From G965202915 sp965202915 (lineage in GTDB: Bacteria; Pseudomonadota; Gammaproteobacteria; Eutrophobiales; Eutrophobiaceae): a stretch of 64,000 nt of DNA. The notes beneath the pieces were generated by a model that searched no databases, was not told the origin of the DNA, and saw only the letters and a program-made list of their open reading frames with translations. The DNA is taken from the NCBI GenBank assembly GCA_965202915.1, contig OZ241847.1, forward strand, positions 2,418,001 through 2,482,000, read 5' to 3'. A program made the translations under genes and the position numbers. Of this stretch, positions 1-8,481 are shown one piece after another. Each line of letters opens with the position of its first letter. Positions within the stretch are counted from its first letter, which is position 1.

Positions 1-105
1 GACGCCGCCGACCGGCGGCGTGTGACCGGCCAGTTTTTCAACGGGACGTGGGCCGATATTGGCACGCCGGAACGCCTGCGGGCGATTAATGCCACCATCA
101 CCTGA
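1..105 (+). CDS. murU: 3' end of MurU-like nucleotidyltransferase (partial)
   Basis: Only the last 34 codons are present, ending in TGA at 103-105. The readable tail contains FFNGTWADIGTPERL, which matches the C-terminal signature of sugar-1-phosphate nucleotidyltransferases of the MurU / mannose-1-phosphate guanylyltransferase type (a W-x-D-[IV]-G-T-P-E-R-L block). MurU makes UDP-MurNAc in the cell-wall recycling pathway of many Gammaproteobacteria that lack the MurQ route. The gene converges on the pilus operon that follows on the other strand. The subfamily cannot be fixed from so short a tail; a related NDP-sugar transferase is possible. Confidence 0.65.
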   Translation, partial: DAADRRRVTGQFFNGTWADIGTPERLRAINATIT

Positions 106-178
106 GCACTGGTCGCATTCGGCGTTGACGCCGCCGCCGGCACTTACCGGGGGATGGATATACCAATAATTGCAGCAA

Positions 179-907
179 CTAAGGCAATACTTCAGCTTGA
201 ACCATTCTACTGATCAGCACCTTGGGCGATAGCCAGAGGATCATATCGTCATAATAGTCGGTTTGATCGGCGCTGTAACCCCGGGACACAAAAATTTCGT
301 CACCATCGGTATTTTCCAGTTCATGGCAGGAGGTGGCGGCATGATTGCCCTGGGAGTACACCACGGCCGGCACCTCCGTGGCGACGTTTGCCGACGTGCC
401 GCCACAGGTTTCGCCGGCATCCTTGACAGTGAGGCCAGCCTTTGAACAAATTTGAAAGGAGACCTGCTCGCGGGTAATGCATTCCACTTCGCCGGTGCCG
501 TCGGTCGCGTCTGCATGATCGGTTTGCACCTGATAGGCCAGTATCTCGCCCCAGGGATCCCGGCCCGCCACCCCCAGGTCAACCCAGGGTAAATTTCCCA
601 CCGCCAGGTTTGCGGTATCCGCCTTGCAGGTGCCGGTTTCGATGTCCTCGATGCCGTCATCCTCGTCCCCGGGACCGCAGGTACCGGTCGCGGTATTGGA
701 ACAGTCCGGGCATGGGAGACGGCCATTGATAATAATAAACCCCATCAACGCCTCCCGTATTTGGTCATATTGCCGTGATAAGGTCTCGCGCCGCTCTTGT
801 TCGATACTGATCGCCACGGGCGTGAACAGCCCGGCCAACAGCAATCCGATAATAAGCAGCACTACCGCCAGTTCCAGTAAGGTGAACCCGTTTAATTTGC
901 CGGTCAT
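179..907 (-). CDS. Type IV pilin-like / pseudopilin protein of the MSHA-type locus
   Basis: The 242-residue product begins MTGKLNG followed by FTLLELAVVLLIIG. This is a classical prepilin peptidase site: cleavage after Gly7, with Glu at position +5 and a hydrophobic helix of about 20 residues. The rest is a Cys-rich globular domain with LPCPDC near residue 65 and further Cys residues at about 90, 143, 153 and 168, so disulfides are likely. It is the last gene of the operon and starts 4 bases after the stop of the preceding pilin-like gene, so the two are probably co-translated. Both proteins carry an AL-x-G-[FY] helix extension followed by LPCPD, which suggests related minor pilins. It does not resemble a major MshA pilin closely enough to be called one. 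Confidence 0.75.
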   Translation of the reverse strand: MTGKLNGFTLLELAVVLLIIGLLLAGLFTPVAISIEQERRETLSRQYDQIREALMGFIIINGRLPCPDCSNTATGTCGPGDEDDGIEDIETGTCKADTANLAVGNLPWVDLGVAGRDPWGEILAYQVQTDHADATDGTGEVECITREQVSFQICSKAGLTVKDAGETCGGTSANVATEVPAVVYSQGNHAATSCHELENTDGDEIFVSRGYSADQTDYYDDMILWLSPKVLISRMVQAEVLP

Positions 908-911
908 GCCG

Positions 912-2798
912 TTATTGCACCCTCTCTATTATTCTGACTCGATCATTGAAGCGGTCGGTAATAGCGGCCTTTTGAAATATCTCGTTAGCGGGCGTTTGAT
1001 TTTCCAATTCAAAGTAATCCGCTATATCGGCACTGGGTCTGGCACTATTCAAATCTTTGCCGGCGATAACGGCAATCGCACGAATATCGTCATGGGCGGT
1101 ACCGGTGAGCCTGAGACAGGCACCCAGGGTATTGCAGTCCCGGCCGGATCGTATGTCTCCGGGCAGGGGCTCAGAGGCGGGATAGGCAAGGTGCAGGTAC
1201 TTATACCACTCATTTCTTGTAAACCATGCAGGCAGATCCGGGGCCACGTCGGGGCGGGTATCCCCGTCCTCATAAAAATTGCCATTATTATTGCCATCCA
1301 CGCCCGCGTCCACGAAGTCACCATCGTCATTTACATCCATGCCGTCCATATCCAAGTCGTACAAAATATCCTCGGCCACTATGGTGGCCATGGTCACGTT
1401 ATTGCCGCGCAAAGTCCGCTCGGTCTGCTTGGATAAAGGCGCACCCGGATAATCGGCATGGTAATCAATCTCGGTCAGCGTGTCGGTCACGGAGATCATC
1501 ACCGCATCGGCGGCAAGCCTGCCGTTGCGGATCGTCAAATTGCGCGTCCTGGGCGAACTGTCGGTGGGTTTGTCGATGCGCGGGCCGGCACCAATATTGT
1601 GGCTGAAAGTAATGTCAAACTCATAGAGTCTATTCAGCCTCCCTTCCATGCCGGCAAAACCTGCCCGCTCAATACTTATCCCAAAACTGCCAACGCAATC
1701 GAAAGTGTCCCGGTTAGTCCAGGTACAGCCTGCACCGGCTATATCAAGCGGAGCATTCAGCAGACCGACGAATGGATCCGCAGGATCCAGGCACGGGCTA
1801 TTGACCACACAGGATGGGGTCGGCGTCGGCAACTTTGGGGCTGCGGACGGATCCGAGTCCGGAACAGACGTCATGCTCACCCCGCTAATCGCCCACGATA
1901 AGCGAATGTCATCGGTGAAGCGGTTGAGGCCATCCGCGTCACCGGAATAATGAAACGGGATATGACCGGTATAAGTGCCGATTTGAGATTTGAACGCCGA
2001 GGTATCAGGATGGGCAAACGGACTCAGCCAGGGGAAGGCCTCCATCTCGGTTTGATAATTTTTCCAGCGGTTCTCCACCAGCGCCAACACCCGTTTTTCA
2101 ATCGGTTCCATTAAGTCGCGACGGGTGATGATCACCAAGTGGTCATTGAAATCGGTCACCTCGGTCGCAGCGGAATCAAAGGAGACAAAATCGAGGTCCA
2201 GGTCATTGTTGTCACCTTCAAGATAGTTGCCTATTTCGGCTGCCATATTGGTCTCCGCCGGGTCTCGGACCTGCCCGCCAACCGGTGCGCCGGGGGCAAT
2301 CAGCACCGCGACAACGTCAGTCCCGCCATCGACGCTGAGCTGTCCCGCGGTGTCGCTGTTTAAGGGTTCCAATGCCGGATTATTACGAAAATTATCGGAT
2401 AAGACGTACCATAACCGGGCGCCGGTGCTATCGGTCAATTCGGATACTTCCAGAGTTTTATAGGGCAACCTGCCAATGGTCGTCCGGCCTGAAGATGAAC
2501 AACTCCCGCCCGCATGACCGTTATTATTGATATCCGGACATGGCAAATAGCCGGGACCATTGATGACGTCGCTCCCCGTGTCTCGGTCAATTTCAGGAAA
2601 ATTCACCGCATAGCCGATCAGCGCCTGTTTTGCCAGACGCAATGATCTCTGGCTATAGTTGTTTTGCCTGATATAAAAATTAGTATCCGAGTTGAGTTTT
2701 ATCAGCAGGGAAAACATGGAGCTTATGAGCAATACCAGCACCAATAACAGAAGCACTGCTCCGCGCTGCCTGGATATACCGCCTATGGAATAAGGCAT
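912..2798 (-). CDS. Large pilin-like (PilX-type N-terminus) protein of the MSHA-type locus
   Basis: The 628-residue protein begins with a short basic segment, then RQRGAVLLLLVLVLLISS, a single membrane helix. The RG-A start of the helix is like PilX/PilV-type minor pilins that lack the canonical FTLLE motif. Immediately after comes QALIGYAV and a LPCPD motif near residue 89, shared with the smaller pilin-like protein downstream. The bulk is an uncharacterised exported domain with scattered Cys pairs and an Asp/Asn-rich stretch around residues 495-525 (DMDGMDVNDDGDF) that resembles calcium-binding loops. Its place at the end of the pilus operon suggests a tip or accessory subunit, comparable in position to MshQ. 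I cannot assign a function to the large domain. Confidence 0.65.
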   Translation of the reverse strand: MPYSIGGISRQRGAVLLLLVLVLLISSMFSLLIKLNSDTNFYIRQNNYSQRSLRLAKQALIGYAVNFPEIDRDTGSDVINGPGYLPCPDINNNGHAGGSCSSSGRTTIGRLPYKTLEVSELTDSTGARLWYVLSDNFRNNPALEPLNSDTAGQLSVDGGTDVVAVLIAPGAPVGGQVRDPAETNMAAEIGNYLEGDNNDLDLDFVSFDSAATEVTDFNDHLVIITRRDLMEPIEKRVLALVENRWKNYQTEMEAFPWLSPFAHPDTSAFKSQIGTYTGHIPFHYSGDADGLNRFTDDIRLSWAISGVSMTSVPDSDPSAAPKLPTPTPSCVVNSPCLDPADPFVGLLNAPLDIAGAGCTWTNRDTFDCVGSFGISIERAGFAGMEGRLNRLYEFDITFSHNIGAGPRIDKPTDSSPRTRNLTIRNGRLAADAVMISVTDTLTEIDYHADYPGAPLSKQTERTLRGNNVTMATIVAEDILYDLDMDGMDVNDDGDFVDAGVDGNNNGNFYEDGDTRPDVAPDLPAWFTRNEWYKYLHLAYPASEPLPGDIRSGRDCNTLGACLRLTGTAHDDIRAIAVIAGKDLNSARPSADIADYFELENQTPANEIFQKAAITDRFNDRVRIIERVQ

Positions 2799-2859
2799 GG
2801 TTGTATTTCAACTCAAACAGTTAAACTGCGGAACCGGCGGCCAATCAAAACCGAAGGGC

Positions 2860-3303
2860 TTATTTGGCAATTGCAGGATTGTGAATTTGCGGATCATAAT
2901 GCTCCCCTACTTTGATCTTCACCCTGGTTTGCTTATCCGGCAGGGTGATCTGAACCCGGTCCGGCTCTATGTCCTCGTTCTTGATCCGAACATGTTGCAA
3001 TTCCAGGTCGCCGGCAAGGGTGTTACCGTCATTAATCCAGGCGGTGTGCTTACCATCTGAGCGATATACCACCCCCCCAACGCGGACTGTATCCATCGGT
3101 TTGGGTGGTGCCGTTGGATCAGGCAGGACCATTGGTTCGATTGTGATCTCCGCTTCCGGTGCGCGATTTCTTGATGCCTGCAACTGTTGGCGCTGATCGG
3201 CGGTGGTGAACAGCCGGCCAAGATCATCCGCGCCGGCTGCCGGGCAATATGCAAGCCACAGAGCAAGAGGATAAAAAACAGCTTGCCGGCCGGCGTTGAT
3301 CAT
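2860..3303 (-). CDS. mshK: MshK-like / PilP-GspC-like periplasmic protein
   Basis: The 147-residue protein has an N-terminal signal-like segment (FYPLALWLAYCPAAGA), a proline-rich linker, and then RVGGVVYRSDGKHTAWINDG. That last block matches the HR-type beta domain of MshK, PilP and GspC proteins, which connects the inner-membrane platform with the secretin. I chose the ATG at 3303 because it overlaps the stop of mshJ by 4 bases (ATGA). An upstream in-frame ATG at 3360 would lie inside mshJ and add a non-signal extension. The position directly after mshJ agrees with the mshIJK order of known MSHA loci. Confidence 0.7.
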   Translation of the reverse strand: MINAGRQAVFYPLALWLAYCPAAGADDLGRLFTTADQRQQLQASRNRAPEAEITIEPMVLPDPTAPPKPMDTVRVGGVVYRSDGKHTAWINDGNTLAGDLELQHVRIKNEDIEPDRVQITLPDKQTRVKIKVGEHYDPQIHNPAIAK

Positions 3304-3932
3304 GACCACTCCAATGGATTGCCTTCGGCAAGGTCTATCGTGAACCATTGCAGTATGCATCTTGCGGAAATATTAGCCTGGTCCGGTGCGGTTTCAAGAT
3401 CAATTGCTTGTTGCGACCGGTGAAACTGACATTCGGAAACGGAATAGATGCCTTCCGCGTGTTGGTCCAGATAGTTCAATAAATCAAGCAAGTCGCCTTC
3501 ATGCAACAACCCCAACGTCAAGTGCATCTCGCTGGAGTACAATTGATACGGACCGGTGTTCACCGAAAACGCGGGATTGAATGGCCGTTGCGACAGCACC
3601 TCATATCCAAGCGCGGGCAGTTTAATCATTGCGTCCGATTGACGCAGCGTCTCCATCCAGTTAAGCCGGTGCTCATCACCAATCAAGCCGTTATCATAGG
3701 CCCGCACAAATTCGGAATAATACTGGTCTATTAATTGCTTTTCCTGGTCCACCGATAAATAACGGCGGCTGATTTCCAGGAATAAGCGGTGATTTTTATT
3801 ATATTGTTTTTGTTTGGTTTGTTTAAAATAGTGACTGCCCGCGATCAAGCCAACGCATACCAGCAAACATATGCCGAAGGTGATCAGCGAGCGTCTGAGT
3901 ATTGGCCACTCAATATTAGCCAGGGGCGTCAT
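3300..3932 (-). CDS. mshJ: MshJ-like / PilO-like inner membrane protein
   Basis: The 210-residue product has one membrane helix near the N-terminus (about residues 14-32, LITFGICLLVCVGLIAG). A predicted helical stalk (residues 33-75) and a small alpha/beta periplasmic domain follow. This is the layout of PilO, GspM and MshJ proteins, which form the alignment subcomplex of type IV pilus machines. The start overlaps the upstream mshI-like gene by 17 bases and its stop overlaps mshK by 4. The family call rests mostly on topology and position, since PilO-type proteins are poorly conserved in sequence. Confidence 0.65.
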   Translation of the reverse strand: MTPLANIEWPILRRSLITFGICLLVCVGLIAGSHYFKQTKQKQYNKNHRLFLEISRRYLSVDQEKQLIDQYYSEFVRAYDNGLIGDEHRLNWMETLRQSDAMIKLPALGYEVLSQRPFNPAFSVNTGPYQLYSSEMHLTLGLLHEGDLLDLLNYLDQHAEGIYSVSECQFHRSQQAIDLETAPDQANISARCILQWFTIDLAEGNPLEWS

Positions 3933-5496
3933 CGTATATCCCTATTACCGCTCTCAGACTAAATTCCGCCTTGCCACCGACGGCCTTTACGTCGCCGCTC
4001 AAACTGGCTTCGGAACTGAGGTCCAGTGGCAGGGTTAACATGGTTATTTTATAAACCGCCTCGTTTTGGCGTAATTCCTCGGCAAATTCACGCGCCGTCG
4101 CAATGGCCCCGCGATAATCACCATCAAAAGGCTGTAGCCGGGCGTTGATCGTCATGATCTGATAGTACCTGGCCTGATCGCGGTCGTCCGTTGCGCCCGT
4201 TGCCGCATCGGTTTGCGGGTCCGGGTCGATGCTGGCAAGCCAGTCGATGTGCTGTAGCTGAACGTCGGGAAATTTGGTCAACGATGCGCCCAGCCAGCGC
4301 ATCATGTTGACCGGGGTGGATTTATATTGATTGAGCGTGGCCAGCAGGTCCGCCGCCACTTTCAATTGCGCCGGTTCAACCGGAGTTGGCTGCAGGCGTT
4401 CACGCGCCAGATTATAGCGATCGGTATAGAATTTGGCCTGGCTACTGGCCGCGGCACTGTGCTGTTCGAGTGCCAGCCCCCGGACAAGATTGAAACTACT
4501 GTACATGGCGGTCAACAGCAACAGCGATAACCCGGCAAAATTCACCGCATGGCGTAATTTGCGGATCTTGTTATAGCGCATCTCGGCCGGCAGCGCATAG
4601 GCGTTGGGCGGGGGCCCGGACAGTAAATGGGCGATAAAAAGCCGATCAGAAAACGGCGTGCTGCGCGGGGTCCCTATGCCCATTCCATGGGCAAGTTGGT
4701 CGATATCGATCAAATGCCGTCTAAGCGGCCCGACGCTGTCCGGCTGCTGCTGTAACTCCAGCAGCAAACTGCGGTGCGCTAAAAAATATATGTCCAGCGG
4801 CTGCTGTATCGATACCAGCATCAGACTGTTCAGATAGCGGCGGATCTTGTCCACTTCGGCAAAGATTCTGGGGGTGTACGGGGCCGTGCCATAACGGGGT
4901 AATTTCATCAGGCGGCTCAGTTTTAATTGCCGGTCGTGGAAAAAGGTCTGCCTTAAACCACTCAGGCTTTGCATGCTGACGACCAGCATATGATCGGAGG
5001 GTTCGGGCAGATATTTCAAAAATGATTCCGTTACCAGCGGAAGCGAGCTCATGCCAGCCAGCGGCACTTTATGCTGTTCCAGGATTTCCAGCCAGGGCCG
5101 AATAATTTCCTGATTGGACAAGGCCATAAAAAGCACCTTGCTATCTCGCCTGCCCTGCTCTTCTCTTCCTTGAATCTGGGTGTGAAAATATACCGTTTCT
5201 TTGAATAAACGGGATTGCCTTCTTTTGATCAGCGCCTTGCGGTCCGAGCCGAACACGTGCGGGATCGTATCCGTGCGAAATTCTTCTTCCATGATATCGA
5301 CCAGCACGTATATTGGGTAGTCCGGCGTTTGTTGAAGATAGCGGGCAAAATTTCTCCGCCCGCTTTCATCGGTGCCAAACAAATAGGAATTACCTAATTT
5401 GCCTCGATACCAATGATAGACGGCCAGTTTGTCGGAGCTTAACAATATCGCCCGGCGGTTAAAGGGATCAGATTTTGATTTTGGTAATGAGATCAT
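3916..5496 (-). CDS. mshI: MshI-like protein (PilM-like domain joined to PilN-like segment)
   Basis: The 526-residue protein has an N-terminal cytoplasmic half (about 1-310) with the diffuse features of PilM/actin-like ATPase-fold proteins. A single membrane helix follows near residues 325-345 (AVNFAGLSLLLLTAMYSS), then a periplasmic part (350-526) containing a PilN/GspL-like ferredoxin fold region. MshI of Vibrio has the same cytoplasmic-TM-periplasmic order. It overlaps mshG by 29 bases. In Vibrio mshI lies upstream of mshL, whereas here it lies downstream of mshG, so the operon is rearranged. Nucleotide-binding residues are not clearly recognisable. Confidence 0.6.
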   Translation of the reverse strand: MISLPKSKSDPFNRRAILLSSDKLAVYHWYRGKLGNSYLFGTDESGRRNFARYLQQTPDYPIYVLVDIMEEEFRTDTIPHVFGSDRKALIKRRQSRLFKETVYFHTQIQGREEQGRRDSKVLFMALSNQEIIRPWLEILEQHKVPLAGMSSLPLVTESFLKYLPEPSDHMLVVSMQSLSGLRQTFFHDRQLKLSRLMKLPRYGTAPYTPRIFAEVDKIRRYLNSLMLVSIQQPLDIYFLAHRSLLLELQQQPDSVGPLRRHLIDIDQLAHGMGIGTPRSTPFSDRLFIAHLLSGPPPNAYALPAEMRYNKIRKLRHAVNFAGLSLLLLTAMYSSFNLVRGLALEQHSAAASSQAKFYTDRYNLARERLQPTPVEPAQLKVAADLLATLNQYKSTPVNMMRWLGASLTKFPDVQLQHIDWLASIDPDPQTDAATGATDDRDQARYYQIMTINARLQPFDGDYRGAIATAREFAEELRQNEAVYKITMLTLPLDLSSEASLSGDVKAVGGKAEFSLRAVIGIYDDAPG

Positions 5497-6673
5497 AAAT
5501 TGGCCCCAACACCGAGAACATGACCCAGGCTATCACCGCCCCCAGCACGACCGTCATGCCGGGTTCGATTACCGCCTGCAAACGTTCAACGGATTCCTTT
5601 ACGTCACGGGTGTATAAATAGCTGATATTGCGTAACGATTCCTCCAACGATCCGGTGCTTTCACCCACCCGCACCATTCTCAATACCAGCGACGGAAAAA
5701 GGTCCACCGAATGAAAACTATTACTCAGAGTCATGCCGTCGGAAATTTGTCGGCCCACCCGGCGCATTGCCTCGGCAATCGCCTTATTGCCGGCGATCTT
5801 TTCCCCCGCTTTCATGCAGTCAATGATGGTTATACCGGCGGCGTACATCAGTGCAAATGAATTGGCAATTCTGGTTAATATAATTTTCTTCATGATCGGA
5901 CCGACTACGGGCAGTTTCAATTTGAGTGCATCAAATTTCAAATGGAACGCGGGGCTGGTTTTGATGCCCGTATAGATGATCAATACGATTAACAAGGGAG
6001 CGGACAAAATGATATACCAGAAATGCACAAAAATATCTGAAATCACTATCAGGGCCCTGGTATGCGCGGGCAGTTCCTGACCCACGGTTTGCACGAAACG
6101 CAACAATTCCGGCACCAGGTAAGTCATTAAAAAGAGGATCACTGCAACCACCACGGTTGCGACGAAAGCGGGGTACATCAACAGTTTTTTTGTTTGCGCC
6201 GCCTGCTCATTCTGCCACTTTAAATTTTCGCCCAGCTCAGTGACCACCGCGCTGAGCGCACCCGATTGTTCGCCGGCACTGATCAGACTGGTGAATACAT
6301 CGCCAAAGACCGAGGGAAAATCGCTCATGGACTCCGACAGGGTTTTGCCGCCCTCTATCGATTCCACCACCGTGGCGACGACGTCGGCCATACGGGGGTT
6401 GTCGGTATTGTCCCGCAAATCCCGCAAGCTGTCGATGATCGGCACGCCGGCGCGCAGGGTTTGCTCGAGATGAAAACAGAAGGTCATTAAATCACGGCGT
6501 TTGATTCCCGATCCGGAAAACTCTTTTCCCGGCGACCGAACTTTGCGATAGTTGACCAGATCCAACTCCATTTTGGATAATCGCATTTCAAGATCGGCGC
6601 TATTAATCGCATTGATACGACCTTTATGAAATCTGCCGCGTTCATCGATTGCTTTGTAGCGATAAGAAGCCAT
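5468..6673 (-). CDS. mshG: MSHA/type IV pilus inner membrane platform protein MshG (PilC/GspF family)
   Basis: The 401-residue protein starts MASYRYKAIDERGR, the typical N-terminus of GspF/PilC/MshG proteins. It has two copies of the T2SSF domain: the first around residues 50-175, ending in a membrane helix near FVATVVVAVILFLMTYLV, and the second around 250-375 with LRMVRVGESTGSLEESL. A last membrane helix (VVLGAVIAWVMFSVL) closes the protein. It forms the inner membrane platform driven by MshE. The ATG at 6673 is preferred over upstream in-frame starts because GGCGGA lies about 10 bases before it and the family N-terminus begins there. It starts 13 bases after the mshE stop. Confidence 0.9.
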   Translation of the reverse strand: MASYRYKAIDERGRFHKGRINAINSADLEMRLSKMELDLVNYRKVRSPGKEFSGSGIKRRDLMTFCFHLEQTLRAGVPIIDSLRDLRDNTDNPRMADVVATVVESIEGGKTLSESMSDFPSVFGDVFTSLISAGEQSGALSAVVTELGENLKWQNEQAAQTKKLLMYPAFVATVVVAVILFLMTYLVPELLRFVQTVGQELPAHTRALIVISDIFVHFWYIILSAPLLIVLIIYTGIKTSPAFHLKFDALKLKLPVVGPIMKKIILTRIANSFALMYAAGITIIDCMKAGEKIAGNKAIAEAMRRVGRQISDGMTLSNSFHSVDLFPSLVLRMVRVGESTGSLEESLRNISYLYTRDVKESVERLQAVIEPGMTVVLGAVIAWVMFSVLGPIYDLITKIKI

Positions 6674-6686
6674 GATCAGTCCGCCT

Positions 6687-8474
6687 TCATCCCGCCGGGT
6701 TAAACGCCGTGGGTGTCCCCGTGAACCCATGCGTCTGTTGCAAGCGGCCGGTTAAATCGATGACCCGCGACACTTCATGGAGACTGGTTGAACCGTCCAG
6801 CACCCGCGTTGTGCCGGCGTCGGCAAGGGACTTGAACCCTTTCGGCAGCACCATATTTAACAGCTCCCGTTGTGTGCCCTGTTTGACGATCAGTTCATCT
6901 ATATCCGAATCAAAATGCAATACTTCCTGTATGGCCATTCTGCCTCTATACCCGTAGCCATCGCATTTGGTACAGCCCTTGGCTCTATATATTTGCCGAC
7001 GCCCGGCGACCGCCTCAGGAGCAAGCCCGTGTTTGCGTTCATTGGCACCCAATCCCAGCAGATGGCGTTCGAGATCACTCGGCGCATACGCCTCTTTACA
7101 CTCATTGCACAGCATTCTCACCAGTCTTTGGGCGATGATGCCAACAATGTTGCCGGCAATGATGTTGGGTTTAATGCCAATATCAAGCAGGCGCGGAATG
7201 GCCCCCAGGGCTGAATTTGTATGCAGGGTCGAAAATACCTGATGGCCGGTCATCGCGGCTCGAAAAGCCATGTTCGCGGTGTCCTTATCACGAATTTCGC
7301 CGATCAGGATGACGTCCGGGTCCTGCCGCATCAATGACCGGATGCCATCGGCAAAATCAAAACGCAGGGCCTCATTCACCGAGGTCTGCCGGATCATCAC
7401 AGTCGGATATTCAACCGGATCTTCCAGCGTCATGATGTTGACCGATTCTCTATTCAGGTACGTCAGGATTGAATACAAGGTGGTCGTCTTACCGCTACCG
7501 GTGGGACCGGTGACCAGAATGATGCCCTCCGGTCTGGCCACCATCAATTTGAGCAGGTCGAGGGACTCTTCCAGCAGGCCCAGCTCAGTGAGAGAGACTA
7601 TGCCTTTATCGCGATCGAGCACCCGCAGAACAATATTTTCTCCATGTACCATAGGCAGAGTCGATACCCGAAAATCAACCGTCCGCCCCGACAAAGCCAG
7701 CGATACCCGGCCATCTTGAGGGGCCCTGGTCTCGGCAATATCCAAGCCCGACATGACCTTGAGTCTGACCGCTATCGCCGACCAATAATTTTTGTGCAGA
7801 CTGCGAATCTGTCTCAAAACGCCGTCGATTCTATAGCGAAACCGCAGGAAGCCGGCTTCGGGTTCAAAATGAATATCGGAAGCGCCGCGCTTTACCGCGT
7901 CCGACAATAAGGCATTGACAAGGCGCACAACCGGTTGACTGTATTCATTAGATTCAGCATCCAGACTTTGATAATCAATTTCACCGGTTTCGATTTCGTG
8001 CAGAATGCCATCGACCGAAAGTTCGAAACCATAAAACTGATCGATCGCCTTTTCAATTTCCGCCTCACCCGCCAACACCGGCACCACCTCGGCATTGCCA
8101 TCGAGATAGATATTGACTTGATCCAGCGCGACCACGTTGAAGATATCCGCCATCGCCACCGTCAACGCCTTGTGCCGAGGATCGTAGGCCAATGGCAATA
8201 TGCATAGCCGCCTGGCCATGTCCTTTGGAATCAGCTTTATCGCCTCGTTATCGGCAATTGCATTATTTAAGGCGATACTCTTTTGGCCAATTACCCCGCC
8301 CATTACGTCGCGGATAATGGCCTCGGTGGCAAAACCCAGCCTAACCAGGATCTTCCCCAGGAGTTCCTTGCTTTTTCTTTGCTCGGTTAATGCAATCTTG
8401 ATTTGATCGGAGGTGATCAGGCCCTTATTAACCATGATCTCACCAAGACGAAGATGTTCATTATTTGCGGCCAT
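6687..8474 (-). CDS. mshE: Pilus assembly ATPase MshE (GspE/PilB family)
   Basis: The 595-residue ATPase has an N-terminal GspE-type domain starting HLRLGEIMVNKGLIT and a central RecA-like motor. Walker A GPTGSGKTTT is at about 323-332, then an Asp box (TLEDPVEYP), Walker B DVILIGEIRD near 387-396, and a His box TGHQVFSTLHT near 410-420. A zinc-binding tetracysteine (CNEC near 456 and CTKC near 501) is complete. This is a hexameric motor for pilus or pseudopilus extension. The ATG at 8474, 8 bases after the mshN stop, gives the family N-terminus. A longer in-frame version starting at 8579 would lie inside mshN and lacks family sequence. Confidence 0.92.
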   Translation of the reverse strand: MAANNEHLRLGEIMVNKGLITSDQIKIALTEQRKSKELLGKILVRLGFATEAIIRDVMGGVIGQKSIALNNAIADNEAIKLIPKDMARRLCILPLAYDPRHKALTVAMADIFNVVALDQVNIYLDGNAEVVPVLAGEAEIEKAIDQFYGFELSVDGILHEIETGEIDYQSLDAESNEYSQPVVRLVNALLSDAVKRGASDIHFEPEAGFLRFRYRIDGVLRQIRSLHKNYWSAIAVRLKVMSGLDIAETRAPQDGRVSLALSGRTVDFRVSTLPMVHGENIVLRVLDRDKGIVSLTELGLLEESLDLLKLMVARPEGIILVTGPTGSGKTTTLYSILTYLNRESVNIMTLEDPVEYPTVMIRQTSVNEALRFDFADGIRSLMRQDPDVILIGEIRDKDTANMAFRAAMTGHQVFSTLHTNSALGAIPRLLDIGIKPNIIAGNIVGIIAQRLVRMLCNECKEAYAPSDLERHLLGLGANERKHGLAPEAVAGRRQIYRAKGCTKCDGYGYRGRMAIQEVLHFDSDIDELIVKQGTQRELLNMVLPKGFKSLADAGTTRVLDGSTSLHEVSRVIDLTGRLQQTHGFTGTPTAFNPAG

Positions 8475-8481
8475 CACGTAT

